Shown here piece after piece: positions 19,426-30,105 of a stretch of DNA of 35,000 bases. Both the position numbers and the translations under genes were made by a program. The notes below the pieces were generated by a model, which worked only from the letters and a program-made list of their open reading frames with translations, was not told where the DNA came from and made no database searches. Position 1 is the stretch's first letter; each line of letters opens with the position of its first letter. Origin of the DNA: Symbiodinium natans (lineage: Eukaryota > Sar > Dinophyceae > Suessiales > Symbiodiniaceae); the NCBI GenBank assembly GCA_905221605.1, contig CAJNDS010000221.1, forward strand, positions 32,501-67,500. The letters are read 5' to 3'.

Positions 19426-20046
19426 GGCGGAAGAAGGATTGGAAACTATCTTAAGCCTTGGCCGCGCAAGCACCGGAATCAAAAACGTGTCAAAGGTGAT
19501 GAGGCAAAAATCATCAGGCGAGTTTGCTCTACGTGGCTTTCCGAATGGTCCGAATGAAACAAGAACTGAATCTACCGACGACGTTGTTGATCCTCGCAAG
19601 AACTTGAACAATTAATCCGCCACTCGCACTAGGCCAGAAAGCCGAATATCCTCTTCCTCCGCGTCATCCGCCTCCTCACCCTCACCCTCCATCACCACAT
19701 TGTTGTGCAAGTGGAGTAATGGTCAAGCTCCCAAAACCATACGTTGCAATACGTTGCACTGTTCTGTGTTCGATTCGAGCCCAGAGAATTCGAGAGTTTT
19801 GTTGCAGTATGTTCTTCGCCCCTAGTTTAGCCTTGCAGGTTTCAGACAGAATGTCGCTTCGGGGAATTTGCTCGAAAATCGCAAGAACATAACCTTCACA
19901 GAGAACACAAATGCAAATTTTGTTGGTAGCTGCGCGCTGGTGTCGTGCATGCATGAGACAGCCTGCTGCATGTTGAACAAAGTAGCCGTAGCCGCGCTGC
20001 ATTGCACAGCTTACTTACCAAGCTCCATTCAGTGGTCTTGTGCTCA

Positions 20047-20266
20047 GGTTGTCTGGGTCAAGCCGATATGCCGTCAAGAAAGAAGCCATTACGCTAAACT
20101 GTTGTTTGGCAAAGCAGTTGATCGGCCGCTTCTTGGGTTACGATCAGAGCTGATGCAGGCCCTGCAAATCAAGCCCTCCAAAGAGTTCAATGACAGACAC
20201 TGCCCGTCGTGCACACACACACACTCACAAACTTGCGCAAGATTCATGCGAATGATTTTTCTGTGA
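20047..20266 (+). pseudogene. Second relic of the ISXO2/Merlin transposase last exon
   Basis: From the CAG acceptor at 20044-20046 the first 19 bases are identical to the reverse complement of 22250-22232, the start of the transposase last exon, including the acceptor CAG. The translation begins VVWVKP and continues with GKAVDRPLLGLRSEL, matching VIDRLWGHLRNY. The frame is open to 20266 but lacks the rest of the domain. Confidence 0.55.
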
Positions 20267-20506
20267 TTCAGGCACCCCGGCTACTCTCAGACCTTACTTG
20301 ACAGTCGACTGACGACGGCACTGAGGATGTACCAGGCATCAGTCTCACTTCGTCTATGCGTTCGCTCAACTGCCCGATCCAAAAGCTCCAAAAACGCAGC
20401 CCTGTAGGCTGCGTCGATTTGCATAGGGAAGCTTGCGACTTCAGGGCAGGGTTCGGGATGGCTTGGAGGGGGTTCTTGTCCACGATGGACCCCTCATACT
20501 TTTCGG

Positions 20507-20746
20507 CTATTCCCAGCTAATACTTCTCGGCTCAAACTTCCCTGCGCTTTCGTTCCTTCCTTGTCGCCCCAGGTAGCCCAAGGTATGGCTGGGCGAGGTA
20601 CGGCTGGGCGATTCTTTGACATCAAAAACTTCAGAAGCACCGTCGGCAGCATTGCGTCCGATCAGAATTCCGAGATCCACTAGACTCTGAGATGCCGCCA
20701 GCGCCTCAAAGTCCGAGGTGTCCTCATGCATCCTCCTCTCTTTCAT
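20507..20746 (-). CDS. Small unrecognised ORF in duplication copy 2
   Basis: 79 codons starting MKERRMHEDTSDFEALAASQ directly after a TTTTTGGCAG acceptor-like site. The first 21 codons are conserved in copy 1 (minus strand, about 18230-18170), but a TAG follows there at the serine after ASQ, so the shared part may be one short exon. The rest is acidic then Ser/Arg-rich, with no domain. Confidence 0.3.
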   Translation of the reverse strand: MKERRMHEDTSDFEALAASQSLVDLGILIGRNAADGASEVFDVKESPSRTSPSHTLGYLGRQGRNESAGKFEPRSISWE

Positions 20747-21104
20747 GCTGCCAAAAAGCTTTATCAGATGCTCTCATGTTCTATCATATGCTATTTTATT
20801 TTCTCCCACGTTACAATGGTCGACAGCATGTCAGTCTGAGGACTCAAAAGGAGGCACCGCCCAAACTCCCCGTGTGATTTTGGGCACAACTGCAATGGAG
20901 GAATAAACACAGACATGAGAGCAATGCCCCTCCAGTCTTTGCAGCTCACACGGGCTCTTGGACACGGTGCCCACCGTCAGTACCTTCAGTACGCCGAGTA
21001 GCCTCGCCTCGGTGCCGGTTTCCCCGGCCCTGATTGCGAGCGCTTGCGCAAGTCGCCCAACATGAGCCGGCCCATTGCCTCAAATGACGCTGTTCGACAG
21101 GAAC

Positions 21105-21345
<241 letters not shown>

Positions 21346-21470
21346 GGTCGCCCCCCCCCCCCCCCCATGACACGCGCAGGTCCCTCAAACCTCGGCAGGC
21401 ACGATAAATATGGCTTTTTGTCACGAATCGATTCTCGACGCGTTTCAGTGAAGCACAGTAGCAGTAGCAG

Positions 21471-21740
21471 TTAGAAAGTCACTTTTGAGAGGATCTCTGC
21501 TGCATATGCTCGCTCAGATGGCGACAGGTGATGCTCTCCACTGTTGTTGACTTTGTACATGAGGTTCCCCAGGCTGTAAAAGATGCTTCCATCCCTGAGT
21601 TCACAGACCCGCTTCTCATGTACTGTCGGTGCGCATGGACTTCTCGTACCGGGGATGTCGGCAAAGTCGCGAATGATGAGTGCGATCTCATCTGACCACT
21701 TTGCATGGATGCATGTTAGCACGTGGAGGTGAGGCGCCAT
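21471..21740 (-). CDS. Small unknown protein inside the transposon
   Basis: 89 codons with good G/C-ending codon use and natural composition (for example HAKWSDEIALIIRDFAD and GSIFYSLGNLMYKVNNSG). It ends in TAA about 105 bp inside the left end. No domain is recognised. It has the same strand as the transposase and ATPase and lies 250 bp downstream of the transposase stop. It may be a third element gene or a 3' exon. Confidence 0.5.
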   Translation of the reverse strand: MAPHLHVLTCIHAKWSDEIALIIRDFADIPGTRSPCAPTVHEKRVCELRDGSIFYSLGNLMYKVNNSGEHHLSPSERAYAAEILSKVTF

Positions 21741-21992
21741 GAGTCTTGGAAATGGTCGTATGCCTGCTTGAAAGATGGCTGCGACGCGACGTCAGACTGT
21801 GTTTCAGATGCATGTTCATGAATCATCCGCTGAGTTAAGCACGTGCTACTTACTACTGCCGCGATGCAAATGCAATATTTTCCTTGCCACGCGCAAGTTC
21901 AGGTGCAGACTTGACACAAAATAGTCAGCGGGTTCTTCAAGCAGGCCTCTTTCATCGCAGCGCTAGAATTACGTACTGTTACCTCAGTTTTT

Positions 21993-23334
21993 TCACCTGC
22001 ACAACTTCTCTAGCATAATGCCCGTGCTCTTCCAAGCATTCTGCCCACGAAACCAAGATGTGAATTGCGCGGCTCGAATTTTGCGTCTCAGTACGACATT
22101 CCCTGGTTTTCTGCTCGTGTAGCGTATGTAGTTCCTGAGATGGCCCCATAATCTATCGATCACCTGGGTTCCTGATTTCACCTTCAAGACGGTCTTGTTG
22201 GGCAATTTGATGTTGTACACCTTCGTGTAGTTCGGCTTGACCCAGACAACCTGTATCACATACAAAAAATACATATACACTCACACGAAAAAAACTGAAT
22301 ATAGTTTATTCATATTTCCCACCTTGCGTTTTAGTGTATCTATATAACAATTACCTGAACAAAGGTTTCCCGACCTTCTTGTTCACGATCATCTTTTTTT
22401 CTTGCGTACAACGTGACAATGATGCACTCCAGGAATGTGAAGTTTGTACGCACGGGCTCCATCTGTGTGCAAAACGACACGCCGGTCGCGAAGAACAGAA
22501 GAACCGATTTTACGCCACTCTTCCTTCCTGATTGGACCAGGACCTGGAGCTCGAGCTTTGGTGCAAGGTGGGTCCAACCTGTAGAGCCTGAGTGAGGAAG
22601 GTCGTCCCCTTTCAACCACTCCACTCCACTGTGCCCACTTCAAGGCCTGCCCTGCATCGAGAGCTGCTTCGTCCACGGCCTTTCCCACATCGACCTCATC
22701 GGCCTCGACGTCTTTCCATACACTGTTCCGGGTTCCCCCATAGGCAATGGACTTCTCTTCTCTACATACATGGCCCTGGCTGCGTCTAGATTCTTGAAGA
22801 TTCTCTCAACCGGCTTGTGGTCTGTGTCCAGTACCAAGTGCGTCGAGTTGATGGGCACACCCGCTACTGCGGCATACAAGATGGATGCTTGTAGATTGAG
22901 TGAGGTACGAGACCTGCCGGTGCCCTGGAAGAAGATGGGATGGAAGTCATGTGGCTGGAGGTACTTGTGACAGGCGCGGGAACTGCACTGATGAAGCCAT
23001 GCTTTACGACACTTCACGTACTTGAGCTTGCCCAGCTTCCCCTGGCCACATCGCGGACATTGCTTCTTTGTCCATTTCGGGAGTATATTTTCTTTCTGCA
23101 GTGTGCGAACTAACTCTCGGTAGTTCATGCTCATGAAGCCTTGAATGGAGTAACCCCAGCGTTGCCGATGAGCACGAAACTTCGTGGACACTTGACCATG
23201 TCGAACATAAGGCACCGCCTCGTAGGTGTTCTTGGCGGCAGGCTTTTTAAAGCGGCTCGACGCTTCCCTCGTTTTGGAAGAGGCCAGACCTGGTTCTTTG
23301 CCTTGCTACTCTTCGGATACTTGCGTTTCGGCAT
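21993..23334 (-). CDS. ISXO2/IS1595-type (Merlin-like) DDE transposase, frame-disrupted
   Basis: A cut-and-paste DNA transposase. The basic N-terminus MPKRKYPKSSKAKNQ leads to a zinc ribbon (CPRCG then a CxxxC pair in CSSRACHKY) and DFHPIFF. The catalytic core has VEADEVDVG (first Asp), WSGVVERG, RAPGPGPIRKEEW and LHTDGARAYK (second Asp), and in the last exon VVWVKPNY and GTQVIDRLWGHLR (third acidic residue). The intron is 22354-22251 (CAG/GTAATT to ATACAG, phase 0). Three single-base frame changes coincide with homopolymers: A5 at 23244-23248, G5 at 22735-22739 and A7 at 22394-22400 (minus-strand bases). It is therefore either decayed or affected by assembly indels. The stop is at 21993. Confidence 0.75.
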
Positions 23335-23683
23335 AGCAGAAATCTATACAGGAACTCTACGCCCACTTGATTTCACACACGTGCACGAGACACACTTCTG
23401 CTTTTCCTACGAGTATTTACATATGCGCAGATGAGAGCTGCCTATGCAAGCGCTAGATTTTCAGCTTGTCACCACTGCAGATGTTCTCAAAACTTCACAC
23501 TTTGTCGTGTGGTGGGTAGCCCATTCAGTAAGTGCACTGATAGCCTTGAACTTTCTAATATTTCTTATTTTTTGTAACAACGGTCCTTGTGAATAATAGT
23601 ATAGCAAGATGTCAGTACGTCGACTCCGAACTTGGGCTTTGCGACGGTATCTTAGACCAGACGGTGAAACATTTCAGTTGCGC

Positions 23684-25729
23684 TCACTCAGAGAGCCGCC
23701 GTGCTGGAACACATCCGGCTCCGAGTCGGTTGCGATGTAAGAAGTCCGCGTTGGGAATGGGAGCGGAATCAGGTGCGCGTGGGCCAAGTGACGTGCTTGC
23801 GACTGCATGTGGAGGCGAAGACGTCTTCTGCGATGATCCCTTGCCTGACGATGTTGGTGACAGTTCGAGCACTGTACTGGGACCGAGAGACTTGCTGAAG
23901 GTGTTGCTGCGAAGTAGGAACTCTTGGTCGAATCTTTCCCTTTTGACTTTCGCCTCAGGTGTCATGGGTGCTGGAGTCTCAGGAGGCGGGCTGTCTGCGT
24001 CTAGTGCGACTCCTTCACACATAGCAGCTCGGCCTTCATGAGCTTCCGAAAACTCCTCAGCTTCCATTTTCATAACATACCGTGGTAGTAGACTGTTGGT
24101 AAAGCGCTCCTCGACCGTGTGCTTGCTGTCGTGCTCCTGCAGCACATGCTCTAGCCACGCTTTTTCTGCAGCTGCTCTAGCGGGAAAGTCCACTGGCGGA
24201 GGACCATTCTTCTTGTAGTTGTTGAACCTGTGCTTGCAGTCGTCCAGAAGTATGTCCCTGAGAGCCCATTTCTGACGAGACACCCTCTTCTCGTGCTGTG
24301 ATGGAGGCCTGAAGTAGACGCTGTCTTTGGTGAAGACAATGAAGCAACCCCGTTTGAGAATGGCGCGAGTGTCCGTGTCAGAGATGTACCCCAAGACCGG
24401 CCGAATCATCTTGACGAACTCCTCATGCGAGATGTCAGACGCGTTCAGATCAACCTCGAGCGCTACATAAGCGTTGTCAACTACAATGCGCGATTGGCCC
24501 TTGACGAACTTGGCGGCATTCCACCGCTCCTTCAACATGCCTTCCTCATCACCAACATCCGCGAAAGCCTTCTTCTTTTTCACACTTTCCGCACAGATGT
24601 CGCCGTCGTCGTACACGGCAGGGATAGTCTTGTCAAAGAAAATCCCGCGGAAGAAGTCAAAGTCCGAAGAAGAACGGAAAGTGCCCTCCCCACTGAAGTA
24701 CCGACTGAACATCATCGCAGTCACCCGCGCTAGCGGAGTCTTACCAACACCCGGCTCCCGGAGCAGCCACAGACTATGATCAGCCAAATGTGGCACGAGT
24801 ACCTTGAAGATAGTGTTCAAAAAGGTGGGGCGGAAGTCCTGGATTGTCAGGTCGTACCGTGTGGTCAGCTTGGCCAGGCAGCCCTCATTGGCTAACGAAT
24901 CTAAAGCTTTCTCAACCAACTTCTCAGACCAGCCCTTGATGGGGCTCCCCTCCTTACTGATACGCTTGTGAATCCAGCGCAACTGCTTCAGCTGGCTACG
25001 ATCCCGCTCACCGTGTTTGATGATAAACTCCCAACCAGCGTCCTGGTCATCCTCATTGGTGGTGTTGCCGAGCGCGGCCGCGGACGCAGATCTTTTTTTT
25101 TTCACTCGTCAAAGAAAACTGTCGGAACTGTAGACCGCCCATTTGTTCCATCATCCACTGCAAGGCTTTGCGCTCAATTTGTTTGTGACCCGCACCCCAA
25201 ACGATCTCGTACCCCTGGCCCACAATGTGCTTCTGGAGTGCCGCTTGCGTGACTTTCACTTTCGTGAGGTAGATGTGCTTCACCAGTGTCATGTTGCCGT
25301 TGTTCTGTGTCAGGACAAAGTACTGGGACTTGTAATCGAACCGAGGATTGCCAACTACTTTAAACGCATGAGGCAAGGCGTCCCAGGACTTGTTCTTGAT
25401 GATGCCCCGAGTGTCCTCTAGATCGAGTTCCTCGGCAGGGATGTTGTGGACGATGTCGATGAAGTGACGCACTTGTGCATTAGGATGAGCGAGCCTGATG
25501 TGTGTGTCTGTGTTGAATATATGTAATTAGAAGTATTGTAATATCACCAATATTAATGACTAGGAAAAATGTATCCACGATAGCCGAGTGGCTCACGAAT
25601 CGGAAGAGTCAATACGTTTATAGCCCCTTCCGGCATAGGTCCAACGCAGACGTGTTCATGAAGCTCTCGCAGCACCATGTCTTCCGTTGCTTCTTTCGCT
25701 TGTTGGAAGCAGATATTCTCTGGGTCCAT
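23684..25729 (-). CDS. P-loop ATPase of the transposon, two exons, one frameshift
   Basis: Exon 1 is 25729-25579 (MDPENICFQQAKEATEDMVL). A 71-bp GT-AG intron follows (25578-25508, phase 1), then exon 2 at 25507-23684. Exon 2 changes frame once at an A10 run (25093-25102), so the intact product would be about 660 residues. In the second half there is a Walker A motif (LLREPGVGKTPLARV), an acidic Walker B-like IPAVYDDGD, RIVVDNAYVALEVD and CFIVFTKDSVYF, with a Ser/Pro-rich tail. The order is compatible with SF3-helicase or AAA+ ATPases, but no clear sensor or arginine finger is assigned. No HUH nuclease motif is found. It is collinear with and upstream of the transposase and may be a transposition regulator, but that role is inference. 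Confidence 0.65.
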
Positions 25730-25839
25730 GGCGATGAACAGATAGTATACAAGACACACTAGTTTGGAGCCTCATATATCACCGATTGTGCACACGTAAC
25801 GTTGTGGTGCCTCTGCATATCAAGCTCCCAAACTTTCAG

Positions 25840-26276
25840 ATTCCAGCATCTTTGGGGCTAACAAGTCTAAAAATCCAAAATTCCAATTTGTTTTGGGGGC
25901 TAGCAATTCCAATATTTCCAAAATTCCAACTTTTGTAAGCCTAACAATTCCAAAATTCCAAAATTCCACATTTTTAAGGCCTAACAATTCCAAAATTCCA
26001 AACTTCCTACATTCCAATATTCCATAATTCCAATATTCCATTATTCCACATTTTTAGGCCTGGCCATTCCAAAATTCCACTTTTGTATGGAATTTTGGAA
26101 TTTTGGAGTTTTGGAATTTTAGAATTTTGGAATTTTGGAATTTTGGAATTTTAGAATTTTGGAATTGTTAGGCCTTAAAAATTTGGAATTTTGGAGTTTT
26201 GGAATTGTTGGGTCGAAAAAAATTGGAATTTTGGAATTTTGGAATTTTGGAATTGTTAGCCCAAAAATTCAGGATT
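25840..26276. repeat. Large imperfect palindrome of AATTCC/GGAATT units
   Basis: About 230 bp of CCAAAATT units, with TTTTTAAGGCCTAACAATTCC modules, change at about 26085 into about 190 bp of AATTTTGG units carrying the complementary GGAATTGTTAGGCCTTAAAA module. The halves are inverted copies that could form a cruciform. It lies just inside the transposon right end. Confidence 0.9.
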
Positions 26277-26544
26277 TTAAAATTTCAGAACCCACCCCCT
26301 CCATGACAAGCACGATTTGCGAGTGTCATGGGGGGGGGAGGGTGAGCTATATTATGAAGATCCCTGTTGTCAGGAGCTGGCACCATGCCAAAAACTTCCC
26401 ACATTAGGCCTACCATGCGCGCCGCGCCTCGACCTTCATCGCGTCAACACCGGCGGAGTGCTGCGGCTGCGCTCCGCCGGAATTGACACCAGCGACTGCC
26501 GAAGAACGGAGGATTGAAGTTGGCGTGCCTCTTGCGCAGTCAAA

Positions 26545-26591
26545 TCCTTGGTCGGGCAAGAAAGAGAAAGAAAGAAAGAAAGAAAGAGAGC

Positions 26592-26683
<92 letters not shown>

Positions 26684-26793
26684 GCGAGCGAGCGAGCGAG
26701 CGAGCGAGCGAGAGAGGGAGAGCGAGAGAGATGAGTACGAGATAAGTGAGAGAGAGAGAGAGAGAGTGAGAAAGAGAGAGAGAGAGAGTGAAG

Positions 26794-26834
<41 letters not shown>

Positions 26835-27041
26835 GGAGGGAGGGAGGGAGGGAGGGAGGGAGGGAGAGAGGGAGAGAGAGAGAGAGAGAGAGAGATATAT
26901 ATATATACATATATAGAAAGAAAAAAAGAGAGAAGGATAAAGAGAAAAAAGAAACATAAGAGAAAGAAACAAAGAGAATGAGATAAAGAAAAGGAGAGAA
27001 AGAAAGAGAAACCGAAAGGAGTGGAGTGGAGTGGAGTGGAG
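26545..27041 (+). repeat. (GA)n tract with GAGC, GGGA, GAAA and GGAGT sub-arrays
   Basis: Purine-only on the plus strand for over 450 bp, apart from a GCGA block (about 26672-26712), a GGGA block (about 26834-26866) and an AT run (26895-26915). A GGAGT run lies at 27018-27041. The many Ser/Leu or Arg/Glu ORFs are artefacts. Confidence 0.95.
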
Positions 27042-27344
27042 TCTTGCAACCGCGCCGCCGGCAGGTCTGTCATCCTGTCCTGCGCGCGAAGCAAAGTGAG
27101 CGAATCTCTCCAACTTGCAGACTGTTTCCAGATTTTAAAAACCAGAGATAGCATCACCAAGAAGGCAAGACACAAAGGTCAAGATTTTCGTTACTAAGGC
27201 ATGCCCTCTCCACTTCCTTCTTAACCGGAACAGCGCGCTACTCTCGGCTCATGCCCTCACACGCTTGATTAACATCAGCTCGTCTTTTTGGAGCTGAACT
27301 CATCACATACACTGCATGGACACGAAGCGCATGTCCCCAGCGCG

Positions 27345-27352
27345 CCTCTTCC

Positions 27353-27385
<33 letters not shown>

Positions 27386-27800
27386 GCCTCCTCTTCCTCC
27401 TCCGCCTCCTCTTCCTCCTCCGCCTCCTCTTCCTCCTCCACCTCCTCCTCCATAATCTCCTCCGTCGGTGGCTCACTGAGCTTGCGCAGCTCCTGCGAAG
27501 CAATGTCGACAAGCTGCAAATTGCCAATCACTGAATCTAGGATTTGATTGCAAACGCGCAAAGCATCCGCCATCAGTGGGAAGCCATCTTACTCAGAAGC
27601 GGAAGCACACAATCCTGAGCATGCGCCTTTTCGAACGCCTATGTAAAGCGATTCTTGCCTGAGTGCAAGAATGAAATCCCTGCCCACCTCGTAAGTGAGC
27701 CTGAGTGCTTCCCGCGCCTCAAGAAAGGTGGAGTTAACACTGCTCTCGTTCCTTTCCTTCATTTCACTAGAAAGTTCCTGGGATTGCTTCCGGACTCCCT
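27345..27800 (-). CDS. Two-exon fragment of an unknown acidic protein
   Basis: The upstream exon (about 27800-27640) contains ELSSEMKERNESSVNSTFLE and AREALRLTYEVGRDFILALR, a charged helical stretch. The second exon starts at ATG 27573 (MADALRVCNQILDSVIGNLQ, then IASQELRKLSE) and runs into a poly-Glu tract coded by (GAG/GGA)n at about 27452-27343, beyond which the frame is doubtful. Both exons have coding-like codon use on the same strand. The intron between them is 60-70 bp, possibly with a GC donor (ATAG followed by GC). No family is recognised. Confidence 0.4.
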
Positions 27801-27901
27801 ACCGCTTTAAGTTTGCACGGATTCGTAGGATGTCTCATGAGTCTGGGCCCTGCAAAACGCGCAGCATGAACGCCCTCCCCGGCTACACCTGTCCACCATG
27901 A

Positions 27902-28130
27902 ATCCTTTCCCAAGTCAGCCCTGCCCACCTTCGATGCCACCGCTGGGCCGACTTGGAGCTGGCACAGACAGATAAAGCTAGAAGCGCAGCGCAATGCCTG
28001 ACGTTGCCTGACCAAAGCCTCTGACAGCCCTAACACCTTGATAACGCAAGGAGGGCAGACAATGTCTGGTCCGAGCTTCATCGGGACGCCGGTCCTTACA
28101 GGGCATCAAAGGCGTGCACCACCAGTGCTT
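27902..28130. other. Possible upstream exon, undecided
   Basis: A minus-strand frame is open across about 28081-27767 and contains LGLSEALVRQRQALRCA. It could be an exon of the acidic-protein gene, but no splice site decides it. Confidence 0.25.
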
Positions 28131-28133
28131 CGG

Positions 28134-28243
28134 TACTGTACCGACCCGCCGGGGTCGGCGGCAACGGCGTTGGCTTCTGAGTATTCTGTTCAATTCTGTT
28201 CTCTGAGGATTATTACTTTCTTCCTCGTCTTGCTATTCCTTTC
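28134..28243 (+). repeat. 110-bp hairpin-bearing repeat, copy 1
   Basis: TACTGTACCGACCCGCCGGG opens both copies. CCGACCC-GCCG-GGGTCGG is a perfect 7-bp stem with a 4-base loop, followed by GTTGGCTTCTG and TCTGTTCAATTCTGTTCT. The second copy is at 28745-28853. Confidence 0.8.
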
Positions 28244-28744
28244 CGTTCACTTACTTACATCTTCAAAAACCGGGATTCATTCTGTTTCTCCTTTTCTTAC
28301 AATCATAAGTTTAGTTAAGAACGGCACATGAACGAGAGAAACGAGAGCGCCTTTTCTTTGCTTCCTTGTTGTTCACTTCTTTTTCACGCATGAAAAGATA
28401 AAAAGGAAAAAGAGAACAGTGAATGAAACATGACTCATTAAAGGACTGAATTACTGAGAGCCCCAAAGATAAGATGCTTCCAAGGAGTTTTCTCCCTCTC
28501 TCTCTCACAGAAAGACTAAGGGCTACGAACCCGCATACCTTGCCACCTTCATACGTTTATTATCAAAATCCCCAATCGCTAGCTCATGTACTAACGAAAT
28601 AAAAATGCTAACTTCGTTTATGCCTTATTAAATATGAAACCCTGTATGATTTATTGGGTCTTGTTTTACGCTATGTTGGTAATTTATAAAGTGGCCCTAT
28701 TGATAAAGGTTCTTCAAGGGCCAATAATTGTAGTACATGTGTCT

Positions 28745-28853
28745 GTACTGTACCGACCCGCCGGGGTCGGCAGAAACGACGTTGGCTTCTGGGTACTCTG
28801 TTCAATTCTGTTCTTTGACGATTACTATTTCTCCTCGTCTTACTATTCCTTTC
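28745..28853 (+). repeat. 110-bp hairpin-bearing repeat, copy 2
   Basis: Direct copy of 28134-28243, about 85 percent identical by eye, with the hairpin perfectly conserved. It lies about 1.2 kb upstream of the LINE coding region and could belong to its 5' end or to an unrelated repeat. Confidence 0.8.
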
Positions 28854-28949
28854 TTGTCCTTGTCGTTTGCGTCGTCTTCGCCTGAGCTTTTTGGATGACA
28901 TGCTTCTTGTCGTCCTTGTTTGCCGTTCTTTGTCACTGTCGTCATGGTC

Positions 28950-30013
<1,064 letters not shown>

Positions 30014-30105
30014 GTGTAAGATTCTGGCCCAAGATGAGGATTTTATTTCTCGTAGCCGTAGCGAGCTTTCTTGGGTGCCTGGGTCCCAAGTCCCAGGGTC
30101 CAGCC

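Larger units (their letters stand above)
19725..20970. repeat. 1.2-kb duplication, copy 2
   Basis: Direct copy of 17225-18480 on the other side of the LOG gene. Indels are frequent and several frames open in one copy are broken in the other, so most of the sequence is not under coding constraint. Confidence 0.8.
21351..26338 (-). mobile_element. Candidate ISXO2/Merlin-like transposon with a partner ATPase
   Basis: The left end is 16 C then ATGACACGCGCA (21351-21378). The right end is TGCGAGTGTCAT then 9 G (26318-26338). Reverse-complemented, these match in 11 of 12 core bases plus the C-run. Inside lie, all on the minus strand, a P-loop ATPase gene, an IS1595-type transposase gene and a small ORF, plus an AT-rich palindromic region near the right end. 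The right end also holds an internal hairpin (CCATGACA / TGTCATGG, 26301-26330). No target duplication can be read, partly because the ends are homopolymers next to simple sequence. Confidence 0.6.

Noticed and set aside
19426-19480. Spliced-leader relic upstream of the LOG gene
   Set aside because: Minus-strand GGCTTAAG resembles the 3' part of the dinoflagellate leader (GGCTCAAG), but the preceding bases do not match.
23684-25472. Viral-type Rep (HUH nuclease plus SF3 helicase) for the ATPase gene
   Set aside because: No HUH or Tyr motif is visible and the C motif of SF3 is not convincing; only the P-loop ATPase part is supported.
25573-25640. tRNA-like GATAGCCGAGTGG segment
   Set aside because: No acceptor stem or T-arm pairs with it; it is antisense to the first ATPase exon.
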